A stretch of 64,000 nt of DNA, from contig OZ252295.1 in the NCBI GenBank assembly GCA_965250195.1, positions 1 through 64,000 of the forward strand. The letters are read 5' to 3'. Positions 57,933 to 64,000 of this stretch are shown here, one piece after another. The translations under genes were made by a program, and so were the position numbers. Every line of letters starts with the position of its first letter. Position 1 is the first letter of the stretch. The notes beneath the pieces are model-generated. The model saw only the letters and a list, made by a program, of their open reading frames with translations. It was not told the origin of the DNA and did no database searches. Source of the DNA: CAUZIR01 sp965250195 (GTDB lineage Bacteria; Chloroflexota; Dehalococcoidia; Lucifugimonadales; UBA2962).

Positions 57933-58015
57933 TGCCCAGGGCGGGATTCGAACCCGCACGATGTAACCATCGGCCGTTTTCAAGACGGCTGTGTCTACCG
58001 TTTCACCACCTGGGC
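57933..58015 (-). tRNA. Class II tRNA, anticodon UGA (Ser by codon) on a leucine-like body
   Basis: The minus strand folds as a complete cloverleaf: acceptor GCCCAGG/CCTGGGC, U8-G9, D-stem GTG/CAC with loop AAACGGTAGA, anticodon stem GCCGT/ACGGC with loop CTTGAAA (anticodon TGA), long variable arm CGATG-GTTA-CATCG, T-stem GCGGG/CCCGC with loop TTCGAAT, discriminator A. CCA is not encoded. The anticodon reads serine UCA, but the 3-bp D-stem, GGTAGA in the D-loop and A73 are leucine-tRNA traits; bacterial serine tRNAs normally have G73 and a GCC..GGC-like D-stem. A single base change in the loop would restore Leu(UAA). Identity is therefore ambiguous. Confidence 0.88.
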
Positions 58016-58023
58016 ACCTAAAC

Positions 58024-58064
58024 GGGGCCGGGCGGCCAGTCAAAGTTGCCCGGTCCCTTTTTAT
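58024..58064 (+). terminator. Rho-independent terminator-like hairpin next to the tRNA
   Basis: GGGGCCGGGC (58024-58033), 14-base loop, GCCCGGTCCC (58048-58057), then TTTTTATT. Ten-base-pair stem with one G-U pair. On the plus strand it would stop transcription coming from the IS side before the excisionase-like gene. Confidence 0.6.
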
Positions 58065-58069
58065 TGGAC

Positions 58070-58141
58070 AAAAAAAAGGAGCACTTCGTCCCGTCTGCCG
58101 CTAAAGCGGCAAGGCGTGGTTGGAGTCCTCCTACGACATGC
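58070..58141 (-). other. Possible structured RNA end on the minus strand
   Basis: Read on the minus strand this region has AGGAGGAC, then a TTGCCGC-TTTA-GCGGCA hairpin, then GTGCTCCT followed by eight T (58077-58070). The outer arms can pair over about 7 of 8 bases. It looks like a branched hairpin ending in a U-run. No ORF is associated; it may be a terminator or a small RNA. Confidence 0.3.
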
Positions 58142-58234
58142 TAGACCCCCATCGTTGGTAGCCGGGTTTCTAGCGCAGTCCTCGTGGCCGAATATTTAGT
58201 TGTTACCTAAGACCGTATTCCCCCAGGAGTAACA

Positions 58235-58465
58235 ATGTCAACTAGCATTTTTACGGAACTCCACGAATCCTATTACACGTTCGCCGAGACAGCCCAAGCC
58301 CTCGGGCTGAGCAAGCCTTGGCTGCGGCATTTAATCAGTCAAGGAGCGCTGACCACCCACCGTATCGGCCGCGAGGTTTTGCTAGAACAGGCCGAGGTAA
58401 AAAGGCTGGCTGAGGAGCGGGGAGTTTTTGTGCAGCCAGACGACTTTATGGGCAGAAGTGACTAG
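58235..58465 (+). CDS. Excisionase/MerR-type helix-turn-helix protein
   Basis: A 76-residue DNA-binding protein: YYTFAETAQALGLSKPWLRHLISQGALTTHRIGREVLLEQAEVKRLAEE matches the HTH_17/excisionase family (Y-x-T-x-x-E-A-A...R-x-G-R-x-x-x-I). A clear ribosome site (cccaggagtaaca) precedes the ATG. No integrase gene is in the window. Its position beside a tRNA and an IS suggests a remnant of an integrative element, or a stand-alone regulator. Confidence 0.8.
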   Translation: MSTSIFTELHESYYTFAETAQALGLSKPWLRHLISQGALTTHRIGREVLLEQAEVKRLAEERGVFVQPDDFMGRSD

Positions 58466-58556
58466 TTGTGCAAGGCCTCTAGCACTCCGGTCAGACGCGA
58501 ACTAATTGCCGCGCCGAGCCGGTGTATGATTTCGGCATGAAGCCGGGTGAAGGGCC

Positions 58557-59300
58557 GTGAGTGCCGAATCCTCCAGTACCGTAGGTGCCGTGGTCGTCGC
58601 GGCCGGGTCGTCTACCCGAATGGCCGGGCTAGACAAGCAATTCGCGCCGCTCGCCGGTCACCCGCTGCTCTGGCACGCGGTCGATGTGCTGGAGCGCTGT
58701 GCACTCGTAGACCGGGTTTCGCTGGTGCTGGGCGCCTCGAGTGTCGAGCGGGGCGTCGAGCTCGTTGGCAAAGAGGGCTGGACGAGCGTCACGGTCGTCG
58801 CCGGAGGCGAGCGGCGTCAGGACTCCGTCAGGGCCGGGCTGGATGACCTGGGGAAGACCGCCTGGACTATCGTCCACGACGGTGCTCGTCCCTGTGTCAC
58901 TCCAGACATTTTCGAAATGGGGCTCGCCGAAGCCCGACAAACGGGCGCGGCGATTGCGGGCGTCCCCGTAAAAGACACGATAAAGGCGGTCGATGGCGAT
59001 GCGAACGTGACCGGAACCCCGGACCGAAAGACCCTGTGGGCGGTGCATACGCCCCAGGTGTTTTCTACTGAACTGCTCCGGCGCGCGCACGACGACGTGA
59101 AAGATGACGTGACCGACGACGCATCCATGGTCGAGCAGATAGGCGGGACGGTGCGAGTTTTCATGGACTCGCATGCGAACATCAAGGTCACGACGCCGGA
59201 GGACCTGGCCGTCGCCGAAGTGTTGATCGCCGGCGGAGCAACGCACGATGGGGCCTACGGCGTCTCATCCGGCGGCCGCAGAATGGAAATCGAAAAATGA
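58557..59300 (+). CDS. ispD: 2-C-methyl-D-erythritol 4-phosphate cytidylyltransferase
   Basis: A 247-residue MEP-pathway enzyme that forms CDP-ME. Motifs: AVVVAAGSSTRMAGLDKQFAPLAGHPLL, VAGGERRQDSVRAGL, VHDGARPCV, GVPVKDTIK, WAVHTPQVF, TDDASMVE. GTG start at 58557 with a GGGTGAAGGG stretch upstream. Overlaps ispF by 4 bp. It has a slightly long C-terminal tail (about 15 residues). Confidence 0.97.
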   Translation: MSAESSSTVGAVVVAAGSSTRMAGLDKQFAPLAGHPLLWHAVDVLERCALVDRVSLVLGASSVERGVELVGKEGWTSVTVVAGGERRQDSVRAGLDDLGKTAWTIVHDGARPCVTPDIFEMGLAEARQTGAAIAGVPVKDTIKAVDGDANVTGTPDRKTLWAVHTPQVFSTELLRRAHDDVKDDVTDDASMVEQIGGTVRVFMDSHANIKVTTPEDLAVAEVLIAGGATHDGAYGVSSGGRRMEIEK

Positions 59301-59779
59301 CCTATCGCACCGGGCTGGGGACGGACGTGCACCCTCTCGTAGCAGGGCGAGACCTGATTTTGGGCGGGCACACGGTGCCGTTCGATCTGGGCCTGGACGG
59401 GCACAGTGACGGGGACGTGCTGACCCACGCGGTCATAGACGCGCTGCTCGGGGCCGCCGCGCTCGGTGGCATCGGCGCGCACTTCCCTTCCAGTGACCCT
59501 GGAAACGCCGGTATCTCCAGCATAACGCTGCTGGAACGGACGGTGGAAAAGGTCCGTGACGCCGGATGGAGGACCGACTTTGTCGATGCTACAATCGTCG
59601 CCCAGCGCCCCACTCTGGCGCCCCATATTTCGCGTATCAGGGCGGGACTGGCGGCCGGTCTGTCGTTGGAAGAGACGCAGGTGAGCGTCAAGGCGACGAC
59701 GACCGACGGACTGGGTTTCACCGGACGTGGCGAGGGCATTGCGGCCCTGGCCGTTGCCACGGTTTTGCGAGCGGGCTAG
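59297..59779 (+). CDS. ispF: 2-C-methyl-D-erythritol 2,4-cyclodiphosphate synthase
   Basis: A 160-residue MEP-pathway enzyme. Zinc ligands in GTDVHPL (Asp, His), and H in DGHSDGDVLTHAVIDALLGAAALG; SSDPGNAGISS and VSVKATTTDGLGFTGRGEGIAALAVATV are typical. Starts in the ispD stop (ATGA), so both enzymes are co-translated. They feed the IPP used by the polyprenyl synthase and hopanoid genes. Confidence 0.97.
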   Translation: MTYRTGLGTDVHPLVAGRDLILGGHTVPFDLGLDGHSDGDVLTHAVIDALLGAAALGGIGAHFPSSDPGNAGISSITLLERTVEKVRDAGWRTDFVDATIVAQRPTLAPHISRIRAGLAAGLSLEETQVSVKATTTDGLGFTGRGEGIAALAVATVLRAG

Positions 59780-59816
59780 AGTTCGAATGGGCCCTTTTTA
59801 GCGAGATTTCTTTTAC

Positions 59817-61172
59817 ATGAAGCTTTATAACACGCTCTCGGGACAGGCCGAGGAGCTAACGACGGCGGGCGAGACCGTGACGATGTACGTCTGTGGGATA
59901 ACCCCATATTCGACCGCGCACGTCGGCCACGCCATGCGCGCGGTTATGTTCGACGTTCTGCGCCGCTACATCGAGTACCGGGGCCGGTCGGTGAAACACG
60001 TGGAGAACTTCACCGACATCGACGACAAGATGATCGACGGGGCGGCGAAGGCCGGCGTCTCGGTCAGCGAACTGGCCGAGGGGAACATTGAGACCTATCT
60101 GACCGAGATGGACCGCCTGAATATTGTCCGCGCCCATGAGTACCCAAGGGCAACGGCCGAGATCGAAAAAATCGTGGAAATGGTCGGCGGGCTGGTGGAC
60201 AAGGGCTACGCCTACGCCTCGGGCGGTGATGTCTACTTCCGGGTCCGGGCCGACGAGGATTACGGCAAGCTGAGCCACCGCGATATCGACAAGCTACTCT
60301 CGGGCGCCAGAGTTACGGTGAATGAGGAAAAGGAGGACGCCCTCGACTTCGCGCTGTGGAAGTCGCAAAAGCCGGGGGAACCGGCCTGGGAGAGCCCCTG
60401 GGGACCGGGACGGCCAGGCTGGCACATCGAGTGCTCGGCGATGGCTCTCGAATACCTCGGGGAGAGCATAGACATCCACGGGGGTGGCCAGGACCTGGTC
60501 TTCCCCCACCACGAGAACGAGTTGGCCCAGTCCGAGTCCTTCACCGGAAAGGTCCCCTTCGCGGGCCACTGGGTCCACAACGGGCTGGTGCGCCTCGGCG
60601 AGGACAAGATGAGCAAGTCGCTCGGCAACATGGTCACGATCGGCCAGGCGCTAGAAACCCACTCCTCCGACGCCCTGAGGCTGTTTTTCCTCAGCTCGCA
60701 CTATCGCAGCCCGCTCACCTACACCGAGGAGAACGTGGCCGCGCAGGAACGAGCCGCCGAGCGCCTGCGCAGCGCGGTCTCGGTGACCGGGTCAGGCGAT
60801 GGAGAGGGCCTTGATCCAGCCCCGCACAGGACGCGCTTCGAGACGGCGATGGACGACGATCTAAATACGCCCCAGGCGCTGGCCGCGATTTTCGACCTGG
60901 CCAGGGACATTCACCGGTCTCGCGACGAGGGGCTGGGTGTGGGTGACGCGCAGGGCGTCTTGCGTGAACTGGCCGCCGTGCTGGGCTTGACGCTGGAGAA
61001 ACGGGCGGCAGAGGGCGACGCTGCGCCTTTCATCGACCTGCTGATCGACATCCGCCGCCTTCTCAGATCGGCCAAGCAGTTCGAGATCGCCGACGGCATC
61101 CGGGACAGGCTTGTCGAGCTGGATGTGCAGCTGGAGGACACGCCAGACGGCACGATCTGGAAACGCCGTTGA
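59817..61172 (+). CDS. cysS: Cysteinyl-tRNA synthetase
   Basis: A 451-residue class I aminoacyl-tRNA synthetase. Zinc/cysteine-binding VCGITPY, HIGH-type motif STAHVGHA, FTDIDDKMID, WHIECSAM, FPHHENELAQSE and KMSKSLGN are all present. Length is normal for bacterial CysS. It follows ispF by 37 bp in the common ispD-ispF-cysS order. Confidence 0.97.
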   Translation: MKLYNTLSGQAEELTTAGETVTMYVCGITPYSTAHVGHAMRAVMFDVLRRYIEYRGRSVKHVENFTDIDDKMIDGAAKAGVSVSELAEGNIETYLTEMDRLNIVRAHEYPRATAEIEKIVEMVGGLVDKGYAYASGGDVYFRVRADEDYGKLSHRDIDKLLSGARVTVNEEKEDALDFALWKSQKPGEPAWESPWGPGRPGWHIECSAMALEYLGESIDIHGGGQDLVFPHHENELAQSESFTGKVPFAGHWVHNGLVRLGEDKMSKSLGNMVTIGQALETHSSDALRLFFLSSHYRSPLTYTEENVAAQERAAERLRSAVSVTGSGDGEGLDPAPHRTRFETAMDDDLNTPQALAAIFDLARDIHRSRDEGLGVGDAQGVLRELAAVLGLTLEKRAAEGDAAPFIDLLIDIRRLLRSAKQFEIADGIRDRLVELDVQLEDTPDGTIWKRR

Positions 61173-61200
61173 GTCATTGCATGACGGCAACAACCCGATG

Positions 61201-61253
61201 TGGTCATTTGCCAAAGCGATGAGGCCTTGGCCAAAGAAGCCCTGATGAGCGAG
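61201..61253 (+). repeat. Dispersed intergenic repeat, copy C
   Basis: TGGTCATTTGCCAAAGCGAT, GAGGCCTTGGCCAAAGAAG, CCCTGATGAGCGAG. It lies between cysS and the SDR gene and runs into the SDR start (ATGAGCGAG). Closest to copy E. Confidence 0.7.
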
Positions 61254-62057
61254 TTTTCACTCGCGGGGAACATTGCGGTTGTCACGGGCGCGGGCAAGGG
61301 CATCGGTCGGGCCATAGCGCTCGGGCTGGCCGAGGCGGGTGCGGACGTTGCGCTCGCAGCACGGACCGGGTCCGACATTGACGAAGTGGCTACCGATATT
61401 CGCGCTTTGGGTCGCCGCGCCCTGGTCGTGCCGACGGACGTGTCCCAGTCCGATCAGGTCGATGACCTGATCGGGGCCGCGTTGACCGAATTCGAAAGGA
61501 TTGACGTGATGGTCAACAACGCGGGCTTCAACCTACGGCTGCCCCTGGTGCCACTCCCCGAAGGAGTGCCAGAGGGGCTGCGCGTGTCTCGCACGCCGGA
61601 TCACCCCATTACGGATCGGGAGTGGGACGGCCTGATGGCGACCAACGTTAACGGCGTGATGTACGGCTGCCGGGCGGTGGCTCCCCACATGCTGGAGCGG
61701 GGCAGCGGCAAGATAATCAACGTCTCGTCCATCCAGGGCAAACGAGCGGTGCCCCATACGCTCGCCTACTCCGTGTCGAAGGCGGCCGTAAACATGCTCA
61801 CACGAGTGCTGGCTTTAGAATGGGCGGCGCACGGCGTACAGGTGAATGCGATCTGCCCCGGCGCCTACAAGACGGCGATGTCCGGGGACCAGTGGCAGGT
61901 TCCGGAAAAGGCCCGTAGGGCCGCCGCGACGATCCCAATGGGACGGCCGGGCCACCTGCCGGATCTCGGTTCGCTGGCCGTGTACCTGGCCAGCCCCGCC
62001 TCGAATTACATGACCGGTCAGACAATCTACATAGACGGCGGATTAGGCGCAGCCTAG
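61245..62057 (+). CDS. Short-chain dehydrogenase/reductase
   Basis: A 270-residue classical SDR: VVTGAGKGIGRAIALGLAEAG, AARTG, NNAGF, INVSSIQG (Ser), YSVSKA (Tyr-Lys), CPGAYKTAMSG and IYIDGGLGAA. The frame is open from GTG 61200, but those codons are dispersed repeat copy C; ATG 61245 starts right at the core. Paralogue of the truncated SDR at 1-605, sharing a Pro/Val-rich insertion after NNAG that ends RVSR. Possibly co-transcribed with cysS; substrate unknown. Confidence 0.9.
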   Translation: MSEFSLAGNIAVVTGAGKGIGRAIALGLAEAGADVALAARTGSDIDEVATDIRALGRRALVVPTDVSQSDQVDDLIGAALTEFERIDVMVNNAGFNLRLPLVPLPEGVPEGLRVSRTPDHPITDREWDGLMATNVNGVMYGCRAVAPHMLERGSGKIINVSSIQGKRAVPHTLAYSVSKAAVNMLTRVLALEWAAHGVQVNAICPGAYKTAMSGDQWQVPEKARRAAATIPMGRPGHLPDLGSLAVYLASPASNYMTGQTIYIDGGLGAA

Positions 62058-62123
62058 TGGCCAATTGCCAAAGCGATGAACGTTTGCGCGAAGAAGCCCC
62101 AACAGCGAACGGAGTGAGCAGTT
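62058..62123 (+). repeat. Dispersed intergenic repeat, copy B
   Basis: TGGCCAATTGCCAAAGCGAT, GAACGTTTGCGCGAAGAAGC, CCCAACAGCGAACGGAGTG. It fills the gap after the SDR stop and abuts the inverted repeat at 62121. Nearly identical to copy A over its middle GCGCGAAGAAGCCCCAA. Confidence 0.75.
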
Positions 62124-62153
62124 AGCGTAAGACTACGTCAGTCTTACGCTAAC
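62121..62153. terminator. Perfect 14-bp inverted repeat at the end of the SAM hydrolase gene
   Basis: GTTAGCGTAAGACT-ACGTC-AGTCTTACGCTAAC. The 3' arm holds the last codons of the minus-strand SAM hydrolase gene. There is no U-run, but the stem could protect or end transcripts from both convergent genes. Confidence 0.5.
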
Positions 62154-62999
62154 CGGCTCGCCCAAGGCGACGCCCAACTCGGCAGCGGCACTGCCGTCCC
62201 GCAGCGCTATTTCCAGATAACCGAGGCTTCCGACCAGGGCCATGAGGCCGTCCGTGTCGGCGAAGGTGCGCACCGGCCCCTCGATAGCCCGGCCGCCGAT
62301 TTTTACGGTGACCTCTCCCCGAGCTATGGCATCCCCGGAGATGTTTGTGCCGAGGTTGCCGAACGAGTCTATGTATACGATCTCGCCGTTGACCGAGTGC
62401 GACGAAACCTCCGGAATTGACTGCGGCAAGGCGACCAGCACGTCGGTCTCAGGCCCGAGGCTCGCCGGCTTAACACCCGTTGCGAGGTATGCGGCTACGG
62501 GGGCGAATACGTCCCTGCCATGGAAGGTGTTGCTGACGGGGCTGCACCAGTATTTGGCATCCTCCAGCAGGTAGGCCTGGCAGCCGGCCGGCACGGGCAA
62601 GGAGCCGGGGCCCACATTGCCCGGGCCCCCATTACCCGGAACAGGACTGCTCAGGTCGACTGACGTCCCTTCCGCAAGACTCAGCACTATCCGGGTCAGC
62701 ACGCCGTTGTCGGGAGCGACGAAACTCCCACGCGGGGTGATCAGGGCGACGGCCCGGCGACCGGTTCCCACGCCAGGGTCGATAACGCATAGATGAACGG
62801 TATCGTCAGGGTATGAGCGATACGCAGCGTCGATGACGAACGCCCCATGGGCGACGTCTTGCGCCGGTACCTGGTGGGTGATGTCAACGATGGTCGCGCC
62901 GCGGCAGATGCCCAGGATCACCCCTTTGACCGCACCGACGTAGGCGTCGCGCAGACCAAAGTCAGTGGTCAGGGTAATGATCGGGGGATTGGAAGGCAT
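62133..62999 (-). CDS. SAM hydrolase/SAM-dependent halogenase family protein (DUF62)
   Basis: A 288-residue protein of the SAM hydroxide adenosyltransferase family, which hydrolyses S-adenosylmethionine to adenosine and methionine. Motifs: TLTTDFGLRDAYVGAVKGVI, IVDITHQVPAQDVAHGAFVI, CVIDPGVGTGRRAVAL, VAPDNGVLT, FHGRDVFAPVAA and YIDSFGNLGTNI. The absence of a halide-site loop that I can recognise favours the hydrolase. Between residues about 120 and 140 there is a Gly/Pro-rich insert (PGNGGPGNVGPGSLP). It follows secG on the minus strand. Confidence 0.9.
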   Translation of the reverse strand: MPSNPPIITLTTDFGLRDAYVGAVKGVILGICRGATIVDITHQVPAQDVAHGAFVIDAAYRSYPDDTVHLCVIDPGVGTGRRAVALITPRGSFVAPDNGVLTRIVLSLAEGTSVDLSSPVPGNGGPGNVGPGSLPVPAGCQAYLLEDAKYWCSPVSNTFHGRDVFAPVAAYLATGVKPASLGPETDVLVALPQSIPEVSSHSVNGEIVYIDSFGNLGTNISGDAIARGEVTVKIGGRAIEGPVRTFADTDGLMALVGSLGYLEIALRDGSAAAELGVALGEPVSVRLT

Positions 63000-63081
63000 C
63001 CCGTCACCGAAGCTCTAACAGACGTCCTACCGGAGACGCCCCAGCCGAACATGCCCTAGCCGGGGACACGAGACGGAGATC

Positions 63082-63300
63082 CTAGAAGAGGCGAACGCTG
63101 ATGAGGGAGGTGATGATGAAGACACCGACCAGGGCGATTGTGAACTGGAAGAGCGTCTTTTCCAGACCTCGGCGGGTACGGAACGAGCCCTCGGCGGAGC
63201 CAAACAACCCACCACCCTGGCCGCGTACCTGCATGATGATGACGACCACGAGGGTGACCGCTACGATGATCTGGAGGATGTTGAGGAAGCTGTTGCCCAA
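63082..63300 (-). CDS. secG: Preprotein translocase subunit SecG
   Basis: A 72-residue membrane protein with two helices: ILQIIVAVTLVVVIIMQVRGQGGGLFGS, then a basic loop (FRTRRGLEK) and FTIALVGVFIITSLISV. The QG-x-GGLFG turn is typical of SecG. It stimulates SecYEG protein export. Located 12 bp after the yvcK stop. Confidence 0.95.
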   Translation of the reverse strand: MGNSFLNILQIIVAVTLVVVIIMQVRGQGGGLFGSAEGSFRTRRGLEKTLFQFTIALVGVFIITSLISVRLF

Positions 63301-63312
63301 GTAATTTGCTCT

Positions 63313-64000
63313 CTACCCGACCAGCTGGCCCTCGGCATCTTGAGGCTGTTGCTGGGACCGCAGTCTATGGTCCCCATGATACAGGGACATGATGGCTCTA
63401 GCGAGACCTTCCGAGCTGTGTCTTACCGGATGTGCCGGGTCGGCGATCTCTGCGTGCAGAATTGCCGCGTGGGCGACGCTCCTGCCATCATCGACGACGA
63501 GCTTTTCGCCCTGGTCCGACCCCATATCCCCGGCCTGTTCGTTGGCCATAACGAAGTCGGTGATCTTTTCGTGGGTGTGGCGCTGAAGCGCCTCGAGGTG
63601 GTCCGCCACGGAGAAGTCGTCCGTCTCCCCCTCTTGCGTGGCCACGTTACAGACGTACACCTTGGTCGCCCGCGATTCGCGGAGGGCATTGGTGATGCCC
63701 GGCACCATCAGGTTGGGCAAAATGCTGGTGAATAAACTGCCCGGCCCCATAACTACCATGTCGGCATCCAGGATGGCCTCGACGGCCTTGGGATGGGCGG
63801 TCGGACGCTTCGGCTCCAGGATGAGCTCTTCAATGTCCGCACCGGACAGGGGAATGTTGGACTCGCCGGCAACCACCCGACCGTCGCTGAGCCTGGCCGA
63901 CAGGCGGACGTTTGCTACCGTTGCCGGGACGATCTGTCCACGCACGGCCAAAACTTTTCCCGATTCCGAGAGCGCTTTGTCGAAGCTGCCGGTCACCTCT
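63313..64000 (-). CDS. yvcK: YvcK/CofD-like protein, N-terminus beyond window end
   Basis: The C-terminal about 229 residues of a YvcK-family (gluconeogenesis factor, UDP-GlcNAc-binding) protein are visible. Features: SFDKALSESGKVLAVRGQIVPATV, ESNIPLSGADIEELIL, PKAVEAILDADMVVMGPGSLFTSILPNLMVPGITNALRES, VYVCNVATQEGETDDFSVADHLEALQRH. In other bacteria YvcK affects cell wall and carbon metabolism. The first about 100 residues, with the nucleotide-binding Gly loop, lie outside the window. Confidence 0.92.
   Translation of the reverse strand, partial: EVTGSFDKALSESGKVLAVRGQIVPATVANVRLSARLSDGRVVAGESNIPLSGADIEELILEPKRPTAHPKAVEAILDADMVVMGPGSLFTSILPNLMVPGITNALRESRATKVYVCNVATQEGETDDFSVADHLEALQRHTHEKITDFVMANEQAGDMGSDQGEKLVVDDGRSVAHAAILHAEIADPAHPVRHSSEGLARAIMSLYHGDHRLRSQQQPQDAEGQLVG

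Noticed and set aside
56748..58199. 483-codon plus-strand ORF across the IS and tRNA
   Set aside because: It is antisense to the transposase and tRNA and has no recognisable domain; composition is that of a shadow frame.
1..64000. CRISPR arrays, toxin-antitoxin pairs, restriction-modification or other defence systems
   Set aside because: No regularly spaced repeats and no cas, methylase, restriction or toxin-like genes were seen. The EVE-like and TatD genes stand alone.

Overview
This is a GC-rich, densely packed bacterial chromosome segment with short spacers, many 1-4 bp start/stop overlaps and frequent GTG/TTG starts. Several traits recall Chloroflexota, possibly a Dehalococcoidia or SAR202-type lineage: an 11-gene complex I operon without nuoE/F/G, F420-type oxidoreductases, a PAC2-family protein, many short-chain dehydrogenases and hopanoid genes. 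This placement is inference; no rRNA or marker phylogeny is available in the window.

Layout. 1-2.6 kb (minus): a cut-off short-chain dehydrogenase (SDR) and the biotin-carrier, beta and gamma parts of a sodium-pumping decarboxylase. 2.8-6.2 kb (plus): 5-oxoprolinase pxpABC and a DedA-like membrane protein. 6.2-12.5 kb: a ComM-like ATPase, a YprB-like nuclease, VanZ-like, F420/PPOX and RibD-like proteins, a cyclase gene broken by an in-frame amber codon, and a three-domain cupredoxin lipoprotein. 12.6-17.3 kb: three consecutive SDRs, a small gene whose promoter contains a LexA-like SOS box, a PAC2 protein and an LLM oxidoreductase. 17.3-29.7 kb (minus): nuoABCDHIJK-x-LMN followed by nadK and a Nudix gene. 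30-36.7 kb (plus): isoprenoid/hopanoid genes (polyprenyl synthase, hpnH, hpnG, squalene-hopene cyclase, squalene/phytoene synthase) with a YjbQ-type gene. 36.7-42.2 kb: a carbohydrate-catabolic operon. 42.2-49.1 kb: a complete SUF Fe-S assembly operon with its own Rrf2 regulator, a strong promoter and a palindromic operator candidate. 49.1-56 kb: a solute-binding lipoprotein, TatD, a Yip1-like protein, DUF1802, an aldo/keto reductase, an EVE-domain protein and a LysR regulator. 56.1-58.5 kb: a small accessory patch with an insertion sequence bounded by inverted repeats, an odd class II tRNA and an excisionase-like HTH protein. 58.5-64 kb: ispD-ispF-cysS, another SDR, a SAM hydrolase, secG and the 3' part of yvcK.

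How it fits together. The MEP genes ispD/ispF, the polyprenyl synthase and the hopanoid block form one isoprenoid-to-hopanoid route. The SUF operon can supply Fe-S clusters to complex I and to the radical-SAM enzyme HpnH. Without NuoEFG, complex I probably takes electrons from a donor other than NADH.

The most notable non-coding signals are a family of about 50-75 bp repeats seen at five intergenic sites, the SOS box at 15075, the suf operator palindrome at 42273, and the tRNA with a leucine-type body but a UGA (serine) anticodon. I did not find a clearly new defence or mobile system. The least explained genes are those at 15132, 23942, 39878 and 56188.
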